DNA from: an uncultured Bacilli bacterium
GTDB taxonomy: Bacteria; Bacillota_I; Bacilli_A; RF39; UBA660
DNA: 40,292 nucleotides
Reading direction: 5' to 3'
NCBI GenBank assembly: GCA_944359075.1
Contig: CALVSR010000005.1
Location: forward strand, 1 to 40,292
The position numbers and the translations under genes are program-made. Shown here piece after piece: positions 1 through 8,001 of the stretch (the stretch's first letter is position 1; each line of letters opens with the position of its first letter). Under the pieces are notes generated by a model. It ran no database searches and was not told where the DNA came from. It worked only from the letters and a program-made list of their open reading frames with translations.

Positions 1-77
1 TGCTATTGGCTAGTGGTTCCTACTACCAAGCCCACAGGCAACTTTCATGCCCTAGTTTTAACACATGCGTGTCGCAC
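1..77. other. GC-rich structured non-coding segment, identity unknown
   Basis: This stretch is far richer in G and C than its surroundings and can form several hairpins in succession. On the minus strand these are GGCTTGGT/ACCACTAGCC (imperfect, about 37-13), GGCA/TGCC (about 50-34) and ACAC/GTGT near 70-58. No convincing protein reads through it in any frame. It begins directly after the T-run of the terminator of the HerA gene. It could be the end of a structured RNA (for example a transposon-associated RNA) or the edge of a mobile element. The left part is outside the window, so strand and identity are open. Confidence 0.35.
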
Positions 78-78
78 T

Positions 79-107
79 AAAAAAAGAGTGATTTTTAAAT
101 CAACTCT
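79..107 (-). terminator. Intrinsic terminator of the SIR2-HerA operon
   Basis: Read on the minus strand, an AGAGTTGATTT / AAATCACTCT stem with one bulged base is followed by seven T. It lies 65 bases after the stop of the HerA-type gene and is the natural end of that two-gene transcript. Confidence 0.75.
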
Positions 108-171
108 AATTATAAATTATCTTATCGTCTAAATTTTCTAAAATTTTATATACACATCTCTTTTTTGAAAA

Positions 172-2064
172 TCATATTTCATTTGTTTCATTATTAGTAT
201 TCCATATTTGAGTCAACACAGTAGTTTCACTTTCAACAGAATATTTCGGTTTCTTAACCTGAACCAAAGTCGGGCTAAAAAAAGCAGTCCCTGAAAAAAT
301 CGCTTGGCCAGGAGCTAATATTGAAAGCATATCAATACTTTTTTTATCAACAAACGAAACAACATTATATATTTGATTAATATCATTTGGATTCGCTAAC
401 CTATGTATAACATAATTATGACATTGTGATAGAATTGTAGGAGATATATCAACTGGTCTTTGACTTGAAATTGTCATATATACTCCAAACTTTCTACCCT
501 CTTTTATTATCCTTTCAAAGACTTCTAAAGTTCTTAATGCCATTTTATCTTCATTTTCTATTGTTTTGTTGTTTAAATAATTATGAGCTTCATCTATTAT
601 TATAGATAATGTTTCTTTATTTCTTGTTTCCTGTTCCTCATAATATTTGTACAGTTTATTAGAAATTAGAGAACTCAATGCAATCTTAAATTTTGAATTA
701 GTTAAGCTTATGTCAAATATAACTAAAGGTTTGTTTTCAAATATAATATCAATTATACTTTTTTCACTAGCATCATCAGAAAATATTTTTTCAAAATTAT
801 TTTTCATGCTATTAAATCTGTTTAATAATGGTCCAATAAAGTTTTCATTTATTTCATAAGCATTTATATTATATTGATAATTAAACTTTAAGAAGAAATC
901 TAATTCATCTATACCAATACTAATTGCTTTATCATTGCAAGAGTTTTCTTTTATAACTTTCAATTTATTTATATGATTATCAATTTCTTCAATAGAAGGA
1001 GAAACTGACAAATTACCAAAACAAAGTTGACCATAATATACTCTAATTTCAAAAAAATCATTAATTGAATCATTATCTATAAAATTATCATGAACATATT
1101 TATGTAAATACCCGTCTATAATTTGATGTAAATTTGAAATAGCTGTAAATTTTTGGTTAACATTTTTTGTTGAGTTAAAAATTACCTTAGCTAACATTTT
1201 TGTTCTACTCTCTATATAATTAAGCATTTCAAATACAGTCTTAATCTTTTTTAAATCACGAAATGATTTATCAATTAATGGTTGTTGAGTTTTATCAGTA
1301 GCATTTAACATTACTCCCCAATCTTCTGCATCCGTACACATTAAAGGAATTTTAAAGTCACTAATTTCTTTTCTCATATTAACTTTAATAATCTTTTTAT
1401 ATTCATCATTTATAAAAGATTTAGTATATTCACCATTAGTATCTATCACTAAAAATCTGCTCTTATTATTTAATAATTCAATATATTTTTTACCTACACT
1501 ATTTTTGGAATTAAACATATTTTCATACAAACTCGCTAGAGTATTTGATTTGCCACTACCTGTGTTTCCTAAAATGGCAATATGACTAGCAAAAAAACGA
1601 TTTATATCAATTGTAAAAGATATATTATCATTTAATACAACATTCCCAATTACATATCGTCCATCATTAACTTGTGATGTATATATTTTTTCAACATCTT
1701 CTTTTTCCGTCAAATATACAGAATCAAAAACCATCGGAGAATCATAGACCCCCATTTTGTACATACCATTATTGAACAATTTACCCTTAATTTTACCTTT
1801 GATAGTCCTTAATATTTTAGGTTTAATTATAATATCTTGATTTTGTTTTACATCAAATTCACAAGCTTGTTCTGATAATATTTCAATCATAAGTTCACCA
1901 TCAATTTTTTTGGATTTAAGATAGTTTCCAACACCTCCTATTTCATAGATTTTTGATAATGAAGTTAAATATTGTGATGTAGTCAAGTCTTCAAACAATT
2001 CAATTGTCACATAGACTCCATCAACAGTTATGATTTTTCCAACCTCAATTGATTTATTTTCCAT
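172..2064 (-). CDS. HerA-like ATPase of a SIR2-HerA antiphage module
   Basis: A 630-aa HerA/DUF87-family hexameric translocase ATPase. An N-terminal beta-barrel-like (HAS) region covers roughly residues 5-150. A perfect Walker A (GNTGSGKS, residues 166-173), a Walker B with catalytic Glu (IIIDEAH, 488-494) and a conserved TISSQRP segment near 531-537 mark an intact motor. The start chosen is the ATG at 2064, preceded by GGTGATGAG. In-frame ATGs also occur at 2070 and 2076. All overlap the 3' end of the SIR2 gene, so translation is probably coupled. In known SIR2-HerA (Nezha-type) systems the HerA hexamer assembles with SIR2 subunits and supports NAD+ depletion and abortive defence after phage infection. 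That role is inferred here from gene pairing and motifs. Confidence 0.88.
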   Translation of the reverse strand: MENKSIEVGKIITVDGVYVTIELFEDLTTSQYLTSLSKIYEIGGVGNYLKSKKIDGELMIEILSEQACEFDVKQNQDIIIKPKILRTIKGKIKGKLFNNGMYKMGVYDSPMVFDSVYLTEKEDVEKIYTSQVNDGRYVIGNVVLNDNISFTIDINRFFASHIAILGNTGSGKSNTLASLYENMFNSKNSVGKKYIELLNNKSRFLVIDTNGEYTKSFINDEYKKIIKVNMRKEISDFKIPLMCTDAEDWGVMLNATDKTQQPLIDKSFRDLKKIKTVFEMLNYIESRTKMLAKVIFNSTKNVNQKFTAISNLHQIIDGYLHKYVHDNFIDNDSINDFFEIRVYYGQLCFGNLSVSPSIEEIDNHINKLKVIKENSCNDKAISIGIDELDFFLKFNYQYNINAYEINENFIGPLLNRFNSMKNNFEKIFSDDASEKSIIDIIFENKPLVIFDISLTNSKFKIALSSLISNKLYKYYEEQETRNKETLSIIIDEAHNYLNNKTIENEDKMALRTLEVFERIIKEGRKFGVYMTISSQRPVDISPTILSQCHNYVIHRLANPNDINQIYNVVSFVDKKSIDMLSILAPGQAIFSGTAFFSPTLVQVKKPKYSVESETTVLTQIWNTNNETNEI

Positions 2065-3148
2065 TCTCATCACCATCAATTTTATTTTTTATGTTTTGTG
2101 TTATTCCTTGCAATGTCGAATCTTTTCCAAATATAAATATAATATTATTTCTTTTACCACCTAGTTGTTTCAAAACATATTCTTTATTCTCTTCACTGTA
2201 GACTCCCGCAATTAAAGTAAATTGATCTAACATTAATGCTTCTTTTATTAATGAGTTAATATGCAAATCCCCATATCCATAACCTATTGTTAATAGTATA
2301 CTTTTTTCTTGTTTTATATTATTAGAGAATTCTCTTAATAATGTAGAATAATATGGAAGTAGAGCCACTCTTATAAATTTATTAGATGATGGTTGGATTA
2401 GTTCACATTTTTCAATATTATTCTCATAATCTTGAACTTCATATAATTCACCATCAGCATTGTTTCTCCATGAAAATGAGCCATGAATTTTAAATAAATT
2501 GAAATGATCCTTTTTTTGATAATATTTACTCTTGTTTAATTCCATATTTTCTACATATTTGTATTTGTAATAATTGGCATTAAAGGTTCTTTTATAATTA
2601 CCAACAAATCCATTGTAATAATGAATACCTAAATTATCCATACTTTCTTCGCATAACATATCATAGTTCGTTGTAAACACATTAACTACATTATTAAAAT
2701 TTTTAACTTGATTAATATCACGCAAACTATTAAAAAATTCTTCATAATTTTTTAATGGAATTTGTTTATTTGATGAATGAATTCTATTTATTATTTTATA
2801 TTTTATTAGCATCAATAATTTTTCTAATATACTTATTAAATCACAATTTGTAATAAATTGACTTACTCCTTCTAAAGAGCTCAACAAACCCTCAACATCA
2901 TTTTCATGAAATTTTAACTGATTGATAACAATATCCTTTTGATCTGTTTCCATGCTTTCTATTTCACTAATACAAGTTTGTATATCAAAATCTTCTTTAA
3001 CTGCTTTAACCAAGTCAGTCATTAAAGGAAATTCTTCACTTTTATTTTTTAAATTACATTTAGGAGCACCTGCTCCAAATAAAATATTAACTTTATTAGC
3101 TAGTAAGTAATTAGTGATTTCTAATTTTATATCTTCAACTTCTTTCAT
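2054..3148 (-). CDS. SIR2-domain NADase-type effector of a SIR2-HerA module
   Basis: A 364-aa protein with the SIR2 Rossmann fold signatures in order: GAGAP (residues 25-29), FTTNYD (158-163, the catalytic Asn region), GFVG (180-183), KIHGS (220-224, catalytic His) and GYGYGD (289-294). This is the SIR2-like branch used as NAD+-cleaving effector in bacterial antiphage systems, not the histone-deacetylase branch: no zinc Cys4 cluster is visible. The ATG at 3148 is preferred over an in-frame GTG at 3157 because GAGGTG lies six bases upstream of it. It overlaps the HerA gene by 11 bases. A promoter and an attenuator-like hairpin precede it. Function is inferred from family and partner. Confidence 0.88.
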   Translation of the reverse strand: MKEVEDIKLEITNYLLANKVNILFGAGAPKCNLKNKSEEFPLMTDLVKAVKEDFDIQTCISEIESMETDQKDIVINQLKFHENDVEGLLSSLEGVSQFITNCDLISILEKLLMLIKYKIINRIHSSNKQIPLKNYEEFFNSLRDINQVKNFNNVVNVFTTNYDMLCEESMDNLGIHYYNGFVGNYKRTFNANYYKYKYVENMELNKSKYYQKKDHFNLFKIHGSFSWRNNADGELYEVQDYENNIEKCELIQPSSNKFIRVALLPYYSTLLREFSNNIKQEKSILLTIGYGYGDLHINSLIKEALMLDQFTLIAGVYSEENKEYVLKQLGGKRNNIIFIFGKDSTLQGITQNIKNKIDGDENGK

Positions 3149-3165
3149 ACTTAACACCTCACTTC

Positions 3166-3209
3166 AAAAAAATAAGCAGTATCCATCTTAAAAAAAGAAT
3201 GATACTGCT
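3166..3209 (-). terminator. Terminator/attenuator hairpin in the SIR2-HerA leader
   Basis: On the minus strand AGCAGTATC pairs perfectly with GATACTGCT, extended imperfectly toward the loop, and is followed by TTATTTTTTT. The T-run ends only a few bases before the Shine-Dalgarno GAGGTG of the SIR2 gene. A good -10 box lies just upstream, so the hairpin sits inside the likely 5' untranslated region rather than only after the preceding gene fragment. It may terminate read-through from the amidase remnant, attenuate the defence operon, or both. Confidence 0.7.
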
Positions 3210-3221
3210 ATTCTTAACTAC

Positions 3222-3227
3222 ATTATA
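3222..3227 (-). promoter_or_regulatory. -10 box of the likely SIR2-HerA promoter
   Basis: A consensus TATAAT on the minus strand. No strong -35 stands at 17 bases (only TTAAAA); a TTGTCA lies closer. Transcription would begin near 3215, immediately before the hairpin at 3209-3166. Confidence 0.45.
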
Positions 3228-3371
3228 CAACAAAATTTGACAATTTTTAACATTTGAAGTGAAATATATTAAAAATTCTTTATTTTATGCCTTTATTCAA
3301 GTTAAAAGCTCAATTTTAGTATAATTATCAATAAATTTATTTAGCTTAAATATAGTCGTCTAAATGCCCAA

Positions 3372-3665
3372 TTAAATTATGTAATGGTAACTGAACTCCG
3401 CTCCCCCTGAATTTATGTGATTAGATAAAATTATTACATTAGGAGTAGTTCCAAAGGTATTATTCATAATATTTAATCTTTCTTGCCTAGTTAAAGTCTT
3501 ATCACTATCCCTTGTAATTGCTACAGGAACTCCCAATTCTTTAAAACGATTATACATATAGTTAGCCGCCTCAAGATTAAAATCTTTTTCTTTTAAGTTG
3601 CCACTTACAGCGCCTGGATCATCCCCACCATGTCCAGCATCCACTATTATTTTATAATCTCCCAT
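3372..3665 (-). pseudogene. Truncated N-acetylmuramoyl-L-alanine amidase (Amidase_3)
   Basis: Encodes 97 aa matching the N-terminal half of the Amidase_3 family: VDAGHGG with the first zinc His (about residues 9-15), EKD with the zinc Glu, TRDSD, and SNHINSGG carrying the second zinc His. The domain normally continues for about 80 residues more, through the ECGF-type segment; here similarity ends at GGAEF and is followed by an unrelated SYHYII tail and a stop. An excellent AGGAGGA ribosome site sits seven bases before the ATG. The cut end lies next to a short repeat that also occurs beyond the SIR2-HerA module, suggesting a rearrangement there. Confidence 0.75.
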
Positions 3666-3734
3666 ATATATTCCTCCTCATAATAATCTATGAATTAGAG
3701 GAAAATATGTTTTTCTTTTTCTAAAAATTGTATT

Positions 3735-3756
3735 AAAAAAAGGACTATATTAGTCC
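3735..3756 (-). terminator. Left copy of the IS target hairpin with intact T-run
   Basis: GGACTATATTAGTCC is a near-perfect palindrome followed, on the minus strand, by seven T. It is the T-run half of the terminator that originally ended the thioredoxin-like gene now 1.6 kb away. It probably now ends transcription leaving the insertion sequence. Confidence 0.7.
3742..3756. repeat. Target-site duplication, left copy
   Basis: GGACTATATTAGTCC matches GGACTATATTAGCCC at 5364-5378 in 14 of 15 positions. The two copies exactly abut the terminal inverted repeats of the IS1182-type element. Confidence 0.75.
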
Positions 3757-5363
3757 TTCAGAGTGTAGACAAACCCCTAGATTTTTTTCTAGAGGTTTTC
3801 TTATGAATAAATTTTTTTGTTTAAATTTATAATGTTTTTAATATTTTTATGAAATTATATATATTTGATGATAGTTTAAGTGGTTTCTTTCCTACATTAT
3901 CATTTTTTATTGCTATATTTTTCATATTTTGGGCAGTACAAATAAGCCATGTATAATGTTGATTTTTTTTAACTCCTTTATACATTGCATATCTATATCC
4001 ATGATTTTGTTTTGAATCGGCAAAGCTTCTTTCTACATGTTCTTTTCTTTTTTTGATAAAGTTCTTTTCCTTCTTTTGAAAGTCTATTTTCTCTAAAAAT
4101 CTCGTTCCATTCTTCATGAATGTGTCTTCTTACTACTTTTGTTTTATCTGTATTTTCATATTTTTTATAACCTTTTTTATCTATTAATCCTTTATATTCT
4201 AAAACTTCTCCTGTTTCTTTTTCATAATATATATCTAATTCTTTTATGTATTCATATTTGCTTTTTTCTTTTCTTGATTCTGGTGTCCCATATCTTCTAT
4301 ATCCAAATACTCCAAATATATTATTTTCTATAAAATATTTTTTTATATTCAAGGTTAAATAGCCTGAATCAACTCCATATTTCTTTATATCAAATCCAAA
4401 TTTATGTTTTATATATTCAGCCCTATCTATAAACGGAGAAGCATCATGAACATTTCCTTTGGTAATGTATGCATCAACTATTATGTTACATTTATCATCT
4501 ACTGTTCTATGGTCTAAATACATAAAGCCTTTCTCTTTATTATCTCTATGGTAATATCCTGATTCTTTATCTGTTGTACTTACTTTGATATGTTTTTCTT
4601 CTATCTCATCTTTATATTCAAATGGTTTTTTTCCTTGTTTGATTCTTTCTTCATTTATTTCTTCTTCTAACCATTTTCGTCTTTCTTTTATAATACTTAC
4701 TATTTCATCATTATATTTATTTTTATTAGCATTCGCTTTTTTATGAGTTGAGTCTGTATAAAATGTTGTTCCATCAACCAAGTTATATTTTATTGCCTGA
4801 TTTACGATTTCTACAAATATTTCTTCAAATATATCTGAGTCTTTAAATCTTCTTTCATAATTTTTACTAAATGTCGAAAAGTGTGGAGTATCTATTCCAA
4901 ATGGTATTCCTAAGAACCATCTATATTCTGCATCCACTTTAATTTTTTTACATGTCTGTCTCATTGATTTTAATCCATCTAATGCCTGTATAAAAACTAT
5001 TTTAAATAATACTACTGGATCTATACTTGGTCTGCCGTTGTTTTCACTATACAAGTCTTTTACTTTATCATAAATAAAAGTAAAATCTATGTATTTATCT
5101 ATCTTACGGAATAAACTATCTTCTGGTACAATTTCCTCCATAGTAGTCATTAAGATTTCACTTTGAATATTTCTATTTATGGTTATCATTTTTATCACTT
5201 ACTCTCTTTTATTCCCATTATAATTATATCAAAATTATATAAAAAAAGTAAGGACAGTAAGCTTAAATTTTGGGAATAAAAGCAATCCTTACAATTAAAT
5301 TATAATACTTTTTTATCAAATTAAAAAGACTATTAACAAATTTTACTTTGTCAACAGTCTGAA
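3757..5363 (-). mobile_element. IS1182-family insertion sequence (about 1.6 kb)
   Basis: The element is bounded by 17-bp imperfect terminal inverted repeats, TTCAGAGTGTAGACAAA (3757-3773) and TTCAGACTGTTGACAAA (5363-5347 on the minus strand), with 15 of 17 matches. It carries one transposase gene on the minus strand and a subterminal hairpin at 3771-3799. A 15-bp target duplication flanks it. Length and transposase type agree with IS1182. The transposase reading frame is broken, so this copy is probably inactive alone. Confidence 0.85.
3827..5189 (-). pseudogene. IS1182-type transposase, frameshifted
   Basis: The first frame runs from the ATG at 5189 to a stop at 3993 and contains the IS1182 N-terminal region (GRPSIDPVVLFKI, then the YRWFLG segment) and the DDE-type core with TDSTHKKANANK. 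At the T-run 4048-4054 (seven A in the mRNA) the frame is lost. The family C-terminus, including ERSFADSKQNHGYRYA and the final helical region, is continued in another frame that ends at 3827. Joining them needs a +1 (or -2) shift. IS1182 members normally use a single uninterrupted frame, so an indel in the homopolymer, real or from sequencing, is the simplest explanation. Confidence 0.82.
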
Positions 5364-5378
5364 GGACTATATTAGCCC
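5364..5378. repeat. Target-site duplication, right copy, and disrupted terminator stem
   Basis: GGACTATATTAGCCC can still fold (with a G-U pair) but, on the minus strand, is followed by the IS end instead of a T-run. Its 5' part overlaps the stop codon of the thioredoxin-like gene. See the left copy at 3742-3756. Confidence 0.75.
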
Positions 5379-5929
5379 CTACTATTCTGTCTTCTTGAAA
5401 CTACTGCAATAATTATTAATCCAGCAATCACTATAATCGCTACCGTACCAACAATATTACTATAATCTGGTTTATTATTAATTGCTTCGATTACATCATA
5501 ACGATTGTCGCTCTGGTAAACTTCTAGGATTCTTTCAATTAATTGATCTCCCATTGTTTGATCAGAATCACTACTTACTATACTATCTGCAGAAAATCCA
5601 TTTGGATAAGTATATTCTCCAACAATAATATAAGGAACTCCACTAGCAGTATCTCCCATCATTTCAGCAGCCTCTTCCATTAGAGCAGCATTATCCGTAT
5701 CATTCCAAACTTCATAAGTAATTAAATCAAAATAGTCACCATACTCGTCTTCAATACTATCAAACCATTCTAACGCTTTCTCACAAAAACTACAAGTTGA
5801 CCCTCGAAACATATAGACCTTAACCGGTTCTTTATTAGCCTCTGGTTTTTCTATTTCGGCTTTTACTCCAGCTGGTAAGAAAGTCATCAATACAAATAAA
5901 ATTACAAACAACTTCTTAAATTTTTTCAT
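5372..5929 (-). CDS. Membrane-anchored extracytoplasmic thioredoxin-like protein
   Basis: A 185-aa protein with a lysine-rich start and hydrophobic signal segment (residues 5-24), a thioredoxin-like fold with a CSFC active site (about 46-49), a cis-proline segment GVPYI near 97-101, and a C-terminal membrane helix (about 158-178) followed by basic residues. It should sit outside the membrane, anchored at its C-terminus, and act in thiol-disulfide exchange or redox sensing. No partner enzyme is adjacent. A promoter with TTTACT-18-TATAAT precedes it. Its terminator has been split by the insertion sequence, so read-through into the element is likely. Confidence 0.7.
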   Translation of the reverse strand: MKKFKKLFVILFVLMTFLPAGVKAEIEKPEANKEPVKVYMFRGSTCSFCEKALEWFDSIEDEYGDYFDLITYEVWNDTDNAALMEEAAEMMGDTASGVPYIIVGEYTYPNGFSADSIVSSDSDQTMGDQLIERILEVYQSDNRYDVIEAINNKPDYSNIVGTVAIIVIAGLIIIAVVSRRQNSRG

Positions 5930-5997
5930 TCTTTTCTCTCCACTTCTATCTCTCTCACTTCTTATATTATATAATAAATAAGCTTTATAAGTAAATA

Positions 5998-6819
5998 TTA
6001 TTTCTTATAATCATCCAAAAAATGATAAGTTTTTTCATCTTTATGATAACCAATCAAGGTATTTAAATTTACATTAAAAGCACTTTTAAAAATACTATAT
6101 TCTACATAATCATTATCCTTTTTCAATTCTTGAATTAGCCTTTTTACTAATAGTCTCTTACTATCTTGGATCTGATCATGATTTCTTTCTGTAAATCGGC
6201 AGGCGCAATTTAAAAAATCTAGTTCATGATATTTAGCAAAGCTAATAATATCCTTTTCTCTGACATAATACATTGGCCTAATTAATTCCATCCCTTGAAA
6301 ATTCGTACTATGTAATTTAGGCATCATTGTTTTGAATTCTCCTCCATATAAAACACTAAGCAAAATAGTCTCCATCACATCATCATAATGATGACCTAAT
6401 GCTATCTTATTACATCCTAATTCTTTAGCCTTGTTGTAAAGGCATCCTCTACGCATCCTAGCACATAAATAACAAGGAGAAGAATCCACTTTTTCCACAA
6501 TTGAAAAAATATCAGATTCGAATATCGTAATAGGAATATTCATAGTTTTCGCATTTTCTATAATTTTTTGTATGTTTTTATCATTGTATCCAGGATTCAT
6601 TACTATAAATTCTAAATCAAATCTTACTTTACCGTGTTTTTGAATCTCCTGCATACATTTGGCTAATACAAAAGAATCTTTTCCTCCAGAAATACAAACA
6701 GCTATCTTGTCATTTTCTTCAATCATTTGAAACTCTTGAACTCCTTTTACAAATTTAGCCCAAATATCCTTTCGATATTTTGTAATTAAACTACTTTCTA
6801 TCTTTTGATATCTTTCCAT
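5998..6819 (-). CDS. TtcA-type PP-loop tRNA-thiolation enzyme
   Basis: A 273-aa member of the TtcA/TilS ATP-pyrophosphatase superfamily. The PP-loop SGGKDS is at residues 44-49, followed by CYLCARMRRGC (116-126), LGHHYDD (141-147) and a second cysteine pair NCAC (204-207). The cysteine arrangement is that of TtcA-like proteins, which adenylate a tRNA base and insert sulfur (2-thiocytidine in TtcA) with an iron-sulfur cluster. The exact tRNA target is not proven. The ATG at 6819 is chosen because GAGGTG lies five bases upstream; an in-frame TTG at 6831 precedes that site. It has its own promoter. Confidence 0.75.
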   Translation of the reverse strand: MERYQKIESSLITKYRKDIWAKFVKGVQEFQMIEENDKIAVCISGGKDSFVLAKCMQEIQKHGKVRFDLEFIVMNPGYNDKNIQKIIENAKTMNIPITIFESDIFSIVEKVDSSPCYLCARMRRGCLYNKAKELGCNKIALGHHYDDVMETILLSVLYGGEFKTMMPKLHSTNFQGMELIRPMYYVREKDIISFAKYHELDFLNCACRFTERNHDQIQDSKRLLVKRLIQELKKDNDYVEYSIFKSAFNVNLNTLIGYHKDEKTYHFLDDYKK

Positions 6820-6842
6820 AGTACACCTCAAAATCTAGTAAT

Positions 6843-6851
6843 ACTATATCA
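6843..6851 (-). promoter_or_regulatory. Extended -10 promoter of the TtcA-like gene
   Basis: TGATATAGT on the minus strand gives an extended -10 (TG-n-TATAGT), about 25 bases before the start codon and just after the terminator of the upstream operon. Confidence 0.45.
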
Positions 6852-6860
6852 TAAAAAACC

Positions 6861-6887
6861 AAAAAGAAAAACCATATTACTATGGTT
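6861..6887 (-). terminator. Terminator of the Abi_2-HtrA operon
   Basis: AACCATA and TATGGTT pair on the minus strand and are followed by TTTTTCTTTTT. The stem overlaps the HtrA stop codon. Confidence 0.75.
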
Positions 6888-8001
6888 ACTCTTCAATTTT
6901 GGTAAGAGTTACTTGGGTTGTTTCCATTTTTCCATTTCTCATATAACTAACTTCTATCGTATCTCCAACATTACATTTATATAACTCATATTTTAAATAA
7001 GCTGCATTGGATACTTTTTGACCGTTTACGGCTAAAATAATATCTTCCTTTTTTAATCCCGCTTTTTCAGCTCCACTATTTTGACTAACACCAATTACGA
7101 CAACTCCTGATTCAATATCCTCATCTAACATAATGCCATTTTGGTATAGTCCATAAACATCTGTAGCATTTAGCATCGTAATTCCAATCAATGGTCTTTC
7201 TAATTCTCTTCCCTGTTCTAGATCATCCACATAATTCATAGCATATTCAATTGGTATCGCAAATCCCATTCCTTCAATTTCATCTTCTACCAATTTTAAT
7301 GAGTTAATACCAATTACTTCTCCATTGATATTTACTAAGGGTCCACCACTATTTCCTGGATTAATAGCAGCATCAATTTGAAGAACTTGCATTACAAAAT
7401 CATTGGTTGAGGCAATACTAACTTCTACCATTCTATTTTTTCCAGATAAAGTTCCTCTAGTTACTGTTCCACGATACTCATATCCTACTGGTGATCCTAC
7501 TGTAAATACTGTATCCCCAACATTCGAATCTTCACTTGTTCCAATCTTAGCTACTTGGCTAACATGAGATCCATCTATTTTTACTACAGCCAAATCTAAA
7601 TATTCATCACTACCAGTTACAGTTCCTTCTACTTGATCATCATTTGATAAAGTAATGATTACTTTATCTGCTCCAGCTATTACATGATGGTTAGTCATAA
7701 TATATCCATAGCTATCATCTTTTTTATAAATAAAACCACTTCCCGAAGAAGCTAGTCTTCCATTCTGATAATTCTGAATTGTGACTGTCGCATCGTAAAT
7801 TTCTCCTACAGCAGTTGATATTCCAGTTTCATCAATCGTAATATCATTACTACATTGAATAACTCCTGTTGTGTAATTAGAGTTATTAGAAACATTACTT
7901 AGCTTTTCATTTTCGTTTACTTCTACAAAATAGTACATAGCACCTCCTCCTAATAAAAATGCTATTAGTACTAAAGCTAGTGATATTAATTTTCCCCTCA
8001 T
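6886..8001 (-). CDS. HtrA/DegP-like membrane-anchored serine protease with PDZ domain
   Basis: A 371-aa protein with one N-terminal membrane helix (residues 5-25), a trypsin-like domain with His106 (TNHHV), Asp136 (YLDLAV) and Ser218 (GNSGG), and a C-terminal PDZ domain (about 285-365). This is the usual HtrA layout: a surface protease/chaperone that degrades misfolded exported proteins. The start is the ATG at 8001, preceded by GGAAGGTGG; it overlaps the stop of the Abi_2 gene as ATGA, so the two are translationally coupled. An upstream in-frame start at 8040 would lie deep in the Abi_2 gene and has no ribosome site. Confidence 0.92.
   Translation of the reverse strand: MRGKLISLALVLIAFLLGGGAMYYFVEVNENEKLSNVSNNSNYTTGVIQCSNDITIDETGISTAVGEIYDATVTIQNYQNGRLASSGSGFIYKKDDSYGYIMTNHHVIAGADKVIITLSNDDQVEGTVTGSDEYLDLAVVKIDGSHVSQVAKIGTSEDSNVGDTVFTVGSPVGYEYRGTVTRGTLSGKNRMVEVSIASTNDFVMQVLQIDAAINPGNSGGPLVNINGEVIGINSLKLVEDEIEGMGFAIPIEYAMNYVDDLEQGRELERPLIGITMLNATDVYGLYQNGIMLDEDIESGVVVIGVSQNSGAEKAGLKKEDIILAVNGQKVSNAAYLKYELYKCNVGDTIEVSYMRNGKMETTQVTLTKIEE

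Noticed and set aside
3771-3799. AAACCCCTAGA/TCTAGAGGTTT hairpin as the transposase terminator
   Set aside because: The stem is good but the minus strand lacks a T-run after it. It is treated as a subterminal IS structure; the better terminator is at 3735-3756.
4139-4333. Hydrophobic open frame antisense to the transposase
   Set aside because: It is the mirror of Lys-rich transposase codons, which read as Phe/Leu on the other strand; no ribosome site.
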